Source: Mobilicoccus massiliensis (GTDB lineage Bacteria; Actinomycetota; Actinomycetes; Actinomycetales; Dermatophilaceae). Taken from it: a stretch of 64,000 nt of DNA. Positions 44,028 to 51,602 of this stretch are shown here, piece by piece. The translations under genes and the position numbers were made by a program. The notes below the pieces were generated by a model. That model ran no database searches. It was not told where the DNA came from and saw nothing but the letters and a program-made list of their open reading frames with translations. Location of the stretch: assembly GCF_000826525.2 (NCBI RefSeq), contig NZ_LN651330.1:186001-250000 (forward strand), in the 5' to 3' direction. Numbering within the stretch: the stretch's first letter is position 1; the number at the start of each line of letters is the position of its first letter.

Positions 44028-44504
44028 TCAGCCGCGGGCGCGTCGATGGAGGGCGATGACCTCGGGGGTGAGTTCGGGGTCGGGGCCGTCGACGACGAGG
44101 CCGGGGGCGACGGTCTGGATCGGCAGCGGCGCGACCGGTGAGGCCGGCAGGCCCTCCTCGGCCGCCCACTCGGCCAGTCGAGCTCCCGACATCGCGTAGA
44201 CGATGCGCCCCAGGCCCACCCACGCGTGGGCGGCCGCGCACATCGGGCAGTGCTCGCCCGAGGTGTAGACGACGCACCGCGCGCGGTCCTCGGGGGAGAC
44301 GTGCTCGGCGGCCCAGCGCGCGATCGCGAACTCCGGATGCTGCGTCGCGTCCCCGCCGGCGACGTGGTTGTGGTCCTCGAACAACACGTCCCCGCCGCCG
44401 GAGACGAGCACGGAGCCGAACGGTTCGTCGCCCGACCGCAGCGCCTGCGCGGCGAGGTCGACGGCGCGGCGGAGAAAGCGGCGGTCGGTGTCGCTGATCG
44501 TCAT
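44028..44504 (-). CDS. Nucleoside/nucleobase deaminase (cytidine deaminase superfamily)
   Basis: A 158-residue zinc deaminase. The metal and catalytic motif is HPEFAIARWA (H-P-E in place of the more usual H-A-E), and the second zinc motif is SGEHCPMCAAAHAWVG with the CxxC pair. The fold start (FLRRAVDLAAQALRSGDEPFGSVLV) and the HPE form recall guanine deaminase and related enzymes. It is a single gene whose start is 117 bases upstream of the divergently oriented GntR gene. Confidence 0.85.
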   Translation of the reverse strand: MTISDTDRRFLRRAVDLAAQALRSGDEPFGSVLVSGGGDVLFEDHNHVAGGDATQHPEFAIARWAAEHVSPEDRARCVVYTSGEHCPMCAAAHAWVGLGRIVYAMSGARLAEWAAEEGLPASPVAPLPIQTVAPGLVVDGPDPELTPEVIALHRRARG

Positions 44505-44550
44505 GGACGGACCCTAACCACCTCCGTCGACAGCACGGGTGACTCGACCC

Positions 44551-44579
44551 TTGACGCACACCACCCGCCGTCTTACTGT
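44551..44579 (+). promoter_or_regulatory. Vegetative promoter of the YtrA-like/ABC operon
   Basis: TTGACG (44551-44556), a 17-base spacer and TACTGT (44574-44579): a near-consensus sigma-70 type promoter, one of the clearest in the window. The start would lie near 44586, within the operator described next. Confidence 0.7.
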
Positions 44580-44597
44580 ATTAAGTACCTAATACAG
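44576..44597 (+). promoter_or_regulatory. Palindromic operator for the YtrA-like GntR regulator
   Basis: CTGTATTA and TAATACAG form a perfect inverted repeat with a six-base centre. It overlaps the -10 element and transcription start. Its AT-rich core stands out from the GC-rich surroundings, and its position indicates autorepression by the gene 25 bases downstream. Confidence 0.7.
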
Positions 44598-44621
44598 CAA
44601 TACGCGAGAGGAGGTGCAGGG

Positions 44622-45032
44622 ATGGCGATGGACTTCGACGAGTCTCGACCGATCTGGCACCAGCTCGTCCACGAGTTCTCGCGCCGCATCGTCACCGGCG
44701 AATGGCCGCCGGGGGCCCGCATCGGCGGGGTCCGCGAACTGGCCGGCGACCTCGGCGTGAATCCCAACACCGTCCAGCGCGCACTCTCCGAACTCGATCG
44801 AGACGGACTGTGCCGCTCCGAACGCACGGCAGGCCGCTTCGTCACCGACGACGAGGCCCGCATCAACAGCCTTCGACAGTCGCTCGCCGCGGGCGCTGCC
44901 GACGACTTCATCACGCAGGCGAAGGGATTCGGCATCCCGCTCGCCGACGCATCCGCACTCCTCGCGAAGAGGTGGAACCACCATGACGACCCTCACCGCC
45001 CCGCCGACGAAACCGAGGCCGACGATGACTGA
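44622..45032 (+). CDS. GntR family regulator, YtrA subfamily
   Basis: A 136-residue repressor. Residues 5-75 are the GntR winged helix (PIWHQLVHEFSRRIVTGEWPPGARI, ELAGDLGVNPNTVQRALSELDRDGL), followed only by a short helical dimerisation tail, as in YtrA. GAGAGGAGGTG precedes ATG 44622. YtrA-type regulators control adjacent ABC transporters that respond to cell-wall-active antibiotics. The next gene, an ABC ATPase, overlaps its end, and a palindrome covers its promoter. Confidence 0.9.
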   Translation: MAMDFDESRPIWHQLVHEFSRRIVTGEWPPGARIGGVRELAGDLGVNPNTVQRALSELDRDGLCRSERTAGRFVTDDEARINSLRQSLAAGAADDFITQAKGFGIPLADASALLAKRWNHHDDPHRPADETEADDD

Positions 45033-45726
45033 CCAGGCCGCGATCGACATACGCGGACTCACCAAGAGCTACGGGCGCAACCGGGCGCTCGACGACCTCC
45101 ACCTCACGCTGCGGCCCGGCCGGCTCGTCGGCCTGCTCGGTGAGAACGGATGCGGCAAGACCACCCTGCTCAAGATCCTCGCGGGGGTCATGCACGACTA
45201 CGACGGCGACGTGATCATCGCCGGGCACCGACCCGGGCCGCAGTCCAAGGCGCGGGTCAGCTTCCTGCCCGACACGAGCTTCCTGCCCGACGGTGCGCGC
45301 ATCGAGCGCTGCCTGCGTCTCTACCGCGACTTCTTCGCCGACTTCGACGAGGCGAAGGCGCGCGAGCTCATCGCCTCGTTCGGGTTCGAGACGTCGATGC
45401 GACTCAAGGACGCCTCCAAGGGCATGCGCGAGAAGGTGCAGGTCGCGCTCGCGATGTCGCGGCGCGCGCAGGTCTACCTGCTCGACGAGCCGATCTCGGG
45501 CGTCGACCCGGCCGCCCGCGACACCCTCCTTCGGGCCATCCTCTGCGATCCGCCCGAGGACAGCCTCGTGCTCATCTCGACCCACCTCGTGCACGATCTC
45601 GAGCCCGTGCTCGACTCCGTCGTCATGATGCGGCACGGCCGCATCATCCTCTCCGGCGACATCGACGACCTCCGCGCCGAACACGGCGTCGGACTGGACC
45701 AGCTCTTCAGGGAGACGTACCGATGA
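44983..45726 (+). CDS. ABC transporter ATP-binding protein
   Basis: A 247-residue ATPase: Walker A GLLGENGCGKTTLLKIL, Q-loop region VSFLPDTSFLPDG, a signature-like SKGMREKVQVALAM in place of LSGGQ, Walker B VYLLDEPISGVDPAARD and H-loop STHLVHDL. The relaxed signature is common in the YtrB/export ABC-2 group. The start at 44983 has AGAGGTGG upstream; ATG 45025, overlapping the regulator stop, is an alternative. It works with the permease that follows. Confidence 0.92.
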   Translation: MTTLTAPPTKPRPTMTDQAAIDIRGLTKSYGRNRALDDLHLTLRPGRLVGLLGENGCGKTTLLKILAGVMHDYDGDVIIAGHRPGPQSKARVSFLPDTSFLPDGARIERCLRLYRDFFADFDEAKARELIASFGFETSMRLKDASKGMREKVQVALAMSRRAQVYLLDEPISGVDPAARDTLLRAILCDPPEDSLVLISTHLVHDLEPVLDSVVMMRHGRIILSGDIDDLRAEHGVGLDQLFRETYR

Positions 45727-46541
45727 CCACCACGCTGCTTCGCCACGAGTTCCTTCGCACCAAGGGGATGCTCGGTGTCATCACCGGCATCGTCGCTCTT
45801 CTCGTCGTCGTCGGGTCGCTGCTCGCGCTCACGCCGTTCGGGGCGGCCCAGGCCCTGGGCATGGTGATCGCCGTCGTCTCGCTCGGCGCCTACATCCCCG
45901 TCCTGCTCATCGCCATGGCGGTGGACTACTGGCGCAGTGCCTACGGCCGAACGGGCTACTTCGTCCACAGCATCCCGCTGACCGGAGGCCGCATCTACGC
46001 CGCCCGGTTGTTGTACGGCGCGGGAGTCGTCGTCGCCGGGTACGTCGTCGCGGGTCTCCTCGCCCTGCTGCCCGCGCTGGTCGCGGCGAGCCACCAGCGA
46101 CCTGCCGGCACGGAAGCGTTCACCTATCTCGCGACGGCCGTCCGAGACGTGTTGCAGACCGTGACGCCGATGACGTGGGTCGCGCTCGCCGTCGCCGTGC
46201 TGCTGCTCACCTGGAGCTACCTGGTGCAGTACTACTTCGCCGCCTCGATCGGCAGCGGCCCGCGGTGGTCGTCGCTCGGCGCCTTCGGCCCCGTGGTCGT
46301 CTGGATCGCGCTGTACCTGGTCATGCAGGCCGTGATGATCGCCTCGGTCTTCGCCCTGCCGCTGGGGATCTCGGTCGACGGGGGAGCGCTGCACCTCGTC
46401 GGCGTCGACTATCTCGCAGCCGCCATGAGTGGCGCCGAGCCGAACGCGCTGCCCGGCGGGATGATCGTCGCGGTGCTGCTCGCGACCGTGATCTTCACCG
46501 TCTGGACGGCACGCTCCTGGAACCGCGTCAGCCTGCGGTGA
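45723..46541 (+). CDS. ABC-2 type transporter permease
   Basis: A 272-residue membrane protein with six hydrophobic segments (VITGIVALLVVVGSLLALTPF, MVIAVVSLGAYIPVLLIAMAV, GVVVAGYVVAGLLALLPALVA and others) and a FVHSIPLTGGRIYAARLLYG motif as in ABC-2 permeases. The stop of the ATPase overlaps ATG 45723. The operon, regulator-ATPase-permease, ends at a hairpin terminator. The likely role is envelope stress or peptide efflux, from the family of its regulator. Confidence 0.88.
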   Translation: MTTTLLRHEFLRTKGMLGVITGIVALLVVVGSLLALTPFGAAQALGMVIAVVSLGAYIPVLLIAMAVDYWRSAYGRTGYFVHSIPLTGGRIYAARLLYGAGVVVAGYVVAGLLALLPALVAASHQRPAGTEAFTYLATAVRDVLQTVTPMTWVALAVAVLLLTWSYLVQYYFAASIGSGPRWSSLGAFGPVVVWIALYLVMQAVMIASVFALPLGISVDGGALHLVGVDYLAAAMSGAEPNALPGGMIVAVLLATVIFTVWTARSWNRVSLR

Positions 46542-46568
46542 CGAACCGCACGCGCCATCGTCACGTCG

Positions 46569-46599
46569 CGACGCCGGAACCGCTGCGGTTCCGGCGTCG
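46569..46599 (+). terminator. Terminator after the ABC operon
   Basis: A perfect 14-base-pair stem (46569-46582 with 46586-46599) around CTG, 28 bases after the permease stop. Confidence 0.8.
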
Positions 46600-46689
46600 T
46601 GGCATGTCCGGGCACGCCGCCCCGGCTCAGGGCGACCGCGATGCGGACCCCGCGTCCCACGCCTCGGGCAGCGGGTGCACGATGGAACG

Positions 46690-47949
46690 GTGACCGTCAC
46701 CGACACTCCCATCACTGCCCTCGACGTCGAAGCCGCCTTCGTCAGGCTGCGTTCGGTGATTCGGGAGACGCCGCTGATTCCGAGTGCACGGTTGTCGGAG
46801 GCCACCGGGGCGAACGTGTGGGTCAAGCGGGAGGATCTGCAGCCGGTGCGCTCGTACAAGGTGCGTGGCGCGTACAACCTCATCGCGCAGCTCACCTCCG
46901 AGCAGCGGGAGAAGGGTGTCGTCACCGCCAGCGCCGGCAACCACGCGCAGGGATTCGCGTTCGCGTGTGCGCAGCTCGGCCTCGACGGTCGTATCTACGT
47001 GCCGAGCACGACGCCACGACAGAAGCGAGAACGCATCGCGGTGCTCGGTCGTGGCCGCGTCGACCTCATCGTCGACGGCGAGACCTACGACGACGCAGCG
47101 GCCGCCGCGCTCGCCGACTGCGAGCGCACCGGCGCCGTCATGGTTCCCGCGTTCGATCACCCCGACACCGTCGCCGGCCAGGGCACGATGGCGATCGAGA
47201 TCGCCGAGCAGCTCGGCCACGCCCCCGACGTCATCGTCATCCCCGTCGGTGGTGCGGGCATGCTCGCGGGCTGCGCCACGTGGCTCGCCTCGCGGCACCC
47301 CGGCACCCGCATCGTCGGAGCCGAGCCCAGCGGCGCCGCGTGCCTCGCCGCGGCGGTCGAGGCCGGCGAGCCCGTGACCCTGCCGCACATCGAGACCTTC
47401 GTCGACGGCGCCGCGGTGCGCCGGGCCGGCACGCTCACCCACCACATCGTCTCTCAGTACGACGTCGAGCTCGTCACCGTCGACGAGGGCCGCATCTGCA
47501 CCGAGATGCTCGACCTCTACCAGGTCGACGGCATCATCGCCGAGCCCGCCGGCGCGCTGTCGTCTGCTGCGCTGCTCGACAAGGTCGACGTCCGGCCGGG
47601 TGAGGACGTCGTCGTCATCCTCTCCGGCGGCAACAACGACGTGTCGCGGTACGCCGAGATCGTCGAGCGCTCGCTCGTCGACCTCGGCCGCAAGCACTAC
47701 TTCCTCGTCACGTTCCCCCAGGAACCCGGGGCGCTGCGCCGGTTCGTCGAGGAGATCCTCGGCCCTGACGACGACATCGCGCTGTTCGAGTACGTCAAGC
47801 GCAGCAACCGCGAATCCGGCCCGGCGCTCGTCGGCATCGAGCTCGCCCGCCCGGAGGATCTCGAGGGGTTGCTGCAGCGCATGGGCGAGAGCCCGATGAC
47901 GATCGAACGCATCCCCGCCGACAGCCCGTTCTACCGCTTCCTCGTCTGA
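46690..47949 (+). CDS. ilvA: Threonine ammonia-lyase (threonine dehydratase)
   Basis: A 419-residue PLP enzyme: threonine to 2-oxobutyrate, the first step to isoleucine. The PLP lysine is in LQPVRSYKVRGAYNLIAQL, the phosphate-binding loop is PVGGAGMLAGC, and asparagine is in SAGNHAQGFAF. The C-terminal ACT-like domain (YFLVTFPQEPGALRRFVEEI) is a single copy, as in the shorter Bacillus/Corynebacterium type that is regulated by isoleucine. GTG 46690 is chosen; an in-frame GTG at 46675 is also possible. No leader peptide or T-box was found. Confidence 0.92.
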   Translation: MTVTDTPITALDVEAAFVRLRSVIRETPLIPSARLSEATGANVWVKREDLQPVRSYKVRGAYNLIAQLTSEQREKGVVTASAGNHAQGFAFACAQLGLDGRIYVPSTTPRQKRERIAVLGRGRVDLIVDGETYDDAAAAALADCERTGAVMVPAFDHPDTVAGQGTMAIEIAEQLGHAPDVIVIPVGGAGMLAGCATWLASRHPGTRIVGAEPSGAACLAAAVEAGEPVTLPHIETFVDGAAVRRAGTLTHHIVSQYDVELVTVDEGRICTEMLDLYQVDGIIAEPAGALSSAALLDKVDVRPGEDVVVILSGGNNDVSRYAEIVERSLVDLGRKHYFLVTFPQEPGALRRFVEEILGPDDDIALFEYVKRSNRESGPALVGIELARPEDLEGLLQRMGESPMTIERIPADSPFYRFLV

Positions 47950-47990
47950 CGTCGAGGAGCCCTCGTCGCGCTCCCGCCGGTGGTGGCGGA

Positions 47991-48090
47991 ACCGTCTGTG
48001 CACGCCTCCCGTCGTCCGTGCACGCTTCGGGCCTACCGCGCACGCCGTACGAGAGCTGCTCGGAGAGCCCAACACGTGCACACGTTCCCC
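47991..48090 (+). repeat. Loose family C-like repeat
   Basis: Repeated GTGCACG motifs, CGTCCGTGCACG and CGCGCACGCCGTAC, resembling the family C units at 17354 and 42977 but more decayed. It lies between ilvA and the helicase gene. Confidence 0.35.
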
Positions 48091-48174
48091 GATCGGCGGC
48101 GTGAGCATCGAGACGTCCGCGCACTGCGGCGCCGGGCGGGGCGCTCGGGCACGGTCTGGGAGGATGGAGACCTC

Positions 48175-50793
48175 ATGACGACGACCCCCGCCCCCACGCT
48201 CACCGACGTGCTCTCCGGCCTCCGCTCAAACGACGCCAAGGCCCCCGTCGCGCCCGGCGACACCTCGGCTCCCGATCCCGACGACCTGTTCGCCGCGTTC
48301 GTCGACTGGGTGGTGCAGGCGCGCGGGGTCGAGCCGTATCCGCACCAGGAGGAGGCGCTGCTCGAACTCGTCGTCGGCAGCAACGTCATCCTCGCGACAC
48401 CGACGGGATCGGGAAAGTCGCTGGTCGCGATGGGGGCACACTTCTTCGCGCTCGCCGACTTCGCGCGCACCGGGCGCCGCACCTACTACACGGCGCCGAT
48501 CAAGGCCCTCGTCAGCGAGAAGTTCTTCGACCTTTGCGCGACGTTCGGAGCGCAGAACGTCGGGATGCTCACCGGCGACGCCGCGGTGAACTCGCAGGCG
48601 CCGATCATCTGCTGCACGGCAGAGGTGTTGGCCAACATCGCGCTGCGTGAAGGAGCGGGCGCGCCCATCGGCCAGGTCGTCATGGACGAGTTCCACTTCT
48701 ACTCCGAGCCGGATCGTGGGTGGGCGTGGCAGGTGCCGATCCTCGAGCTCCCGCAGGCGCAGTTCCTCCTCATGAGCGCGACCCTGGGGGAGGTGTCGAT
48801 GTTCGCCGACGACCTCACCCGCCGCACCGGCCGCGAGACCGCCGTGGTCACCGGCGCCGAGCGCCCGGTGCCCCTGACGTTCACGTACGCGATGACGCCG
48901 CTGCACGAGACGCTCGAAGAGCTTCTCACGACCCACCAGGCGCCGGTCTACGTCGTCCACTTCACGCAGGCCGCCGCGCTCGAACGCGCCCAGTCGCTCA
49001 TGAGCATCATCGTGACGACCAAGGAGGAGAAGGCACAGATCCTCGAGGAGCTGCGGGGATTCCGGTTCGCCAAGGGCTTCGGCCAGACCCTCCAACGCCT
49101 GGTCAAGCACGGCATCGGGGTCCATCACGCCGGCATGCTGCCCAAGTACCGCCGCCTCGTCGAGACGCTCGCGCAGAAGGGCCTGCTCAAGGTCATCTGC
49201 GGCACCGACACGCTCGGGGTCGGGATCAACGTGCCCATCCGCACCGTCGTACTCACGGGGTTGACGAAGTTCGACGGCACCAAGCAGCGGCTGCTCAAGT
49301 CGCGTGAGTTCCACCAGATCGCCGGGCGGGCCGGACGAGCGGGGTTCGACACGAGCGGCGCCGTCGTCGTCCAGGCCCCCGACCACGTCATCGAGAACCA
49401 CAAGGCCCTGCTCAAGGCCGGCGACGACGAGAAGAAGCGCCGCAAGGTGCAGCGCAAGAAGGCGCCCGAGGGGTTCGTCAACTGGAGCGAGGACACCTTC
49501 GACCGCATCCGCGACGCGGAGCCCGAGGCGATGGTCAGCCGCATGCGGGTGAGTCACGCGACGATCCTCAACATGATCCAGCGCGAGGGCGACGCGGTCA
49601 CGGCGGTACGCAAACTGCTCACCGACAACCACGAGCCACCGGCCCGGCAGGCGCGGCTGCAACGCCAGGCCATCGAGATCCTGCGCACCCTGCTCGACAC
49701 GGGCGTCGTCGAGAAGCTCGACGAGCCCGACGAGACCGGCCGCACCCTGCGCGTCATCGAGGACCTCCAACGCGGCTTCGCCCTCAACCAGCCCCTCAGC
49801 CCCTTCGCGCTCGCGGCGCTCGACCTGCTCGACCGCGACGACCCGCTCTACGCGCTCGACGTGCTCAGCCTCATCGAGGCGACGCTCGACGATCCCCGCC
49901 CGATCCTGCGCGCCCAGGAGTTCAAGGCGCGCGGCGAGGCCGTCGCCGAGATGAAGGCCGACGGCATCGAGTACGAGGAACGCATGGAGCTGCTCGAGGA
50001 CGTCACCTGGCCCAAACCCCTCGAGGAGCTGCTCACCGCGGCCTACGAGACCTACCGCCAGACCCACCCGTGGCTCGACCCCGACGCGCTGTCGCCCAAA
50101 TCCGTCGTCCGGGATCTCTACGAGCGGGCGATGACGTTCGGCGAGTACGTCGCGTTCTACGAGCTCGCGCGCGCCGAGGGCATCGTGTTGCGCTACCTCT
50201 CCGACGCGTACAAGGCGCTGAGGCAGACGGTGCCCGACTCGGCCAAGACCGAGGAGCTCGACGACCTCATCGAGTGGCTCGGCGAGGTGGTTCGGCAGAC
50301 CGACTCCTCGCTGCTGGACGAATGGGAGGTGCTCACCGATCCCGAGCTCGCGACCCGCGGCATCGAGGAGGTGCGCGCCAAGGCCGCCGAGACGCGCCCG
50401 CTCACCGGCAACCCGCGCGCCCTGCGGGTGTTGGTGCGCAACGCCCTCTGGCAGCGCGTCGAGCTCGCGGCGCGGCGGCGCGTGGACGAACTCGGGGTAC
50501 TCGATGCGCCGGCGACCCCCGGCGCGCCGGGCATGGACGCCGACGACTGGGACGCGGCGCTCGAGGAGTACTACGAGGAGCACGACTCGATCGGGACCGA
50601 CCCCGACGCTCGGGGTCCCTCGATGCTCGTCCTCGACACCGAGAGCGAGCCCGGATACTGGATCGTTCAACAGATCCTCGATGATCCTGCGGGGGACCGG
50701 GACTGGCGCATCTGGGCCGAGGTCGATCTCGAAGCCTCGGACGCGGCAGGCGAACTCGTGTTCCGGGTCGTCGACGTGGGTCGTCTGGACTGA
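48175..50793 (+). CDS. DEAD/DEAH-box helicase with DUF3516
   Basis: An 872-residue superfamily 2 helicase. Motif I is LATPTGSGKSLVAMG, Ia TYYTAPIKALVSEKF, II MDEFHFYSEPDRG (DEFH), III LLMSATLGE, and VI EFHQIAGRAGRAGFD. From about residue 420 on, the DUF3516 region is typical of a family confined to actinobacteria and related to Ski2/Dob1-like RNA helicases (KAPEGFVNWSEDTFDRI, FGEYVAFYELARAEG). ATG 48175 has GGAGGATGGAG upstream. RNA processing or turnover is the likely field, from family only. Confidence 0.93.
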   Translation: MTTTPAPTLTDVLSGLRSNDAKAPVAPGDTSAPDPDDLFAAFVDWVVQARGVEPYPHQEEALLELVVGSNVILATPTGSGKSLVAMGAHFFALADFARTGRRTYYTAPIKALVSEKFFDLCATFGAQNVGMLTGDAAVNSQAPIICCTAEVLANIALREGAGAPIGQVVMDEFHFYSEPDRGWAWQVPILELPQAQFLLMSATLGEVSMFADDLTRRTGRETAVVTGAERPVPLTFTYAMTPLHETLEELLTTHQAPVYVVHFTQAAALERAQSLMSIIVTTKEEKAQILEELRGFRFAKGFGQTLQRLVKHGIGVHHAGMLPKYRRLVETLAQKGLLKVICGTDTLGVGINVPIRTVVLTGLTKFDGTKQRLLKSREFHQIAGRAGRAGFDTSGAVVVQAPDHVIENHKALLKAGDDEKKRRKVQRKKAPEGFVNWSEDTFDRIRDAEPEAMVSRMRVSHATILNMIQREGDAVTAVRKLLTDNHEPPARQARLQRQAIEILRTLLDTGVVEKLDEPDETGRTLRVIEDLQRGFALNQPLSPFALAALDLLDRDDPLYALDVLSLIEATLDDPRPILRAQEFKARGEAVAEMKADGIEYEERMELLEDVTWPKPLEELLTAAYETYRQTHPWLDPDALSPKSVVRDLYERAMTFGEYVAFYELARAEGIVLRYLSDAYKALRQTVPDSAKTEELDDLIEWLGEVVRQTDSSLLDEWEVLTDPELATRGIEEVRAKAAETRPLTGNPRALRVLVRNALWQRVELAARRRVDELGVLDAPATPGAPGMDADDWDAALEEYYEEHDSIGTDPDARGPSMLVLDTESEPGYWIVQQILDDPAGDRDWRIWAEVDLEASDAAGELVFRVVDVGRLD

Positions 50794-50882
50794 CGGCGCC
50801 CGGCTCGGACTGAACGACATGGTGATGGTTCATTAACTTCGGTCCCCATGTGACTGAATGCAGTCGGACGTATGTTTCCAGC

Positions 50883-51602
50883 GTGCTTCCTTCTTCCTGC
50901 CGGATGGACACCCCGACCCCCAGGGACTGGCCCGTTCTTCGTGACCTGGTCGTCCGCGCCGACGCGACCCGTCAGTGCGCCGACCTGGCGATGGCCGTCG
51001 CCGAGGCACCCCGACCCGCCGAGGCCTGGCGGGAACGCATGGCCGGCATGTGCGGCGCCGGTCGCCTCATGCTCATCGCCCGCGATTCCCACGACCGGCC
51101 CTACGCGTTCGTCGCCGCCTACTCCGACGGCGAGCACGCGGATCGCGTCGTCATCGTTCGTCACCTGCTCGTGCTGCCGACCCCTGCGGCCGCCGACGCG
51201 ACGACCCGGCTCCTGCTCGATCGCGTGCAGGAGTGGGCCGAGCAGCAGCGCGCACATGAGGTTCTTCTCGAGGTGGCCGCCGGCGACGCCGAGATGGCCG
51301 GCATCCTGCGCGAGCAGGGATACGAGACCACCGGTCGGCCTCTGCCGGCGGTCGACGCGCTGAACGAGGTGGCGGGGGAGGGCTCGTGGGCCAGTCCGCT
51401 GCGCAGACGCTCGAATGGCGCCGGGCCGTCGTCTGTCGGCCTGGCCAGGCGTTGTTCGCGGTCGCCTCCTGACGCGCCGAGCGCCAAGGTGGGCCGACTC
51501 GGCGCGCTGATCGAACGGCTGGACCAGTACCGTGGGGCGGGCGTGCGCCGCTCGGCGCGCGCTGTCGCGTCCGAGCTCGCCACGAGGAGCCCCCTGCCAT
51601 GA
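50883..51602 (+). CDS. GNAT-like N-acetyltransferase
   Basis: A small acetyltransferase-like protein with the beta-strand and alpha-helix plan of GNAT enzymes: TPRDWPVLRDLVVRADATRQ, LMLIARDSHDRPYAFVAAYSD, VVIVRHLLVLPTPAAADATTRL (beta-4 and the CoA region, though without a clear QxxGxG/A) and ILREQGYETTGRPLP. The last 60 residues are Arg/Ser-rich. GTG 50883 lies seven bases after a TATGTT -10 and may be leaderless; ATG 50907 is the alternative. It overlaps treY by four bases, so it may belong to the trehalose operon. Confidence 0.65.
   Translation: MLPSSCRMDTPTPRDWPVLRDLVVRADATRQCADLAMAVAEAPRPAEAWRERMAGMCGAGRLMLIARDSHDRPYAFVAAYSDGEHADRVVIVRHLLVLPTPAAADATTRLLLDRVQEWAEQQRAHEVLLEVAAGDAEMAGILREQGYETTGRPLPAVDALNEVAGEGSWASPLRRRSNGAGPSSVGLARRCSRSPPDAPSAKVGRLGALIERLDQYRGAGVRRSARAVASELATRSPLP

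Noticed and set aside
46675..46690. Longer start for threonine dehydratase at GTG 46675
   Set aside because: It adds only five residues and neither GTG has a clear ribosome site; the shorter form fits the family start. Left open.
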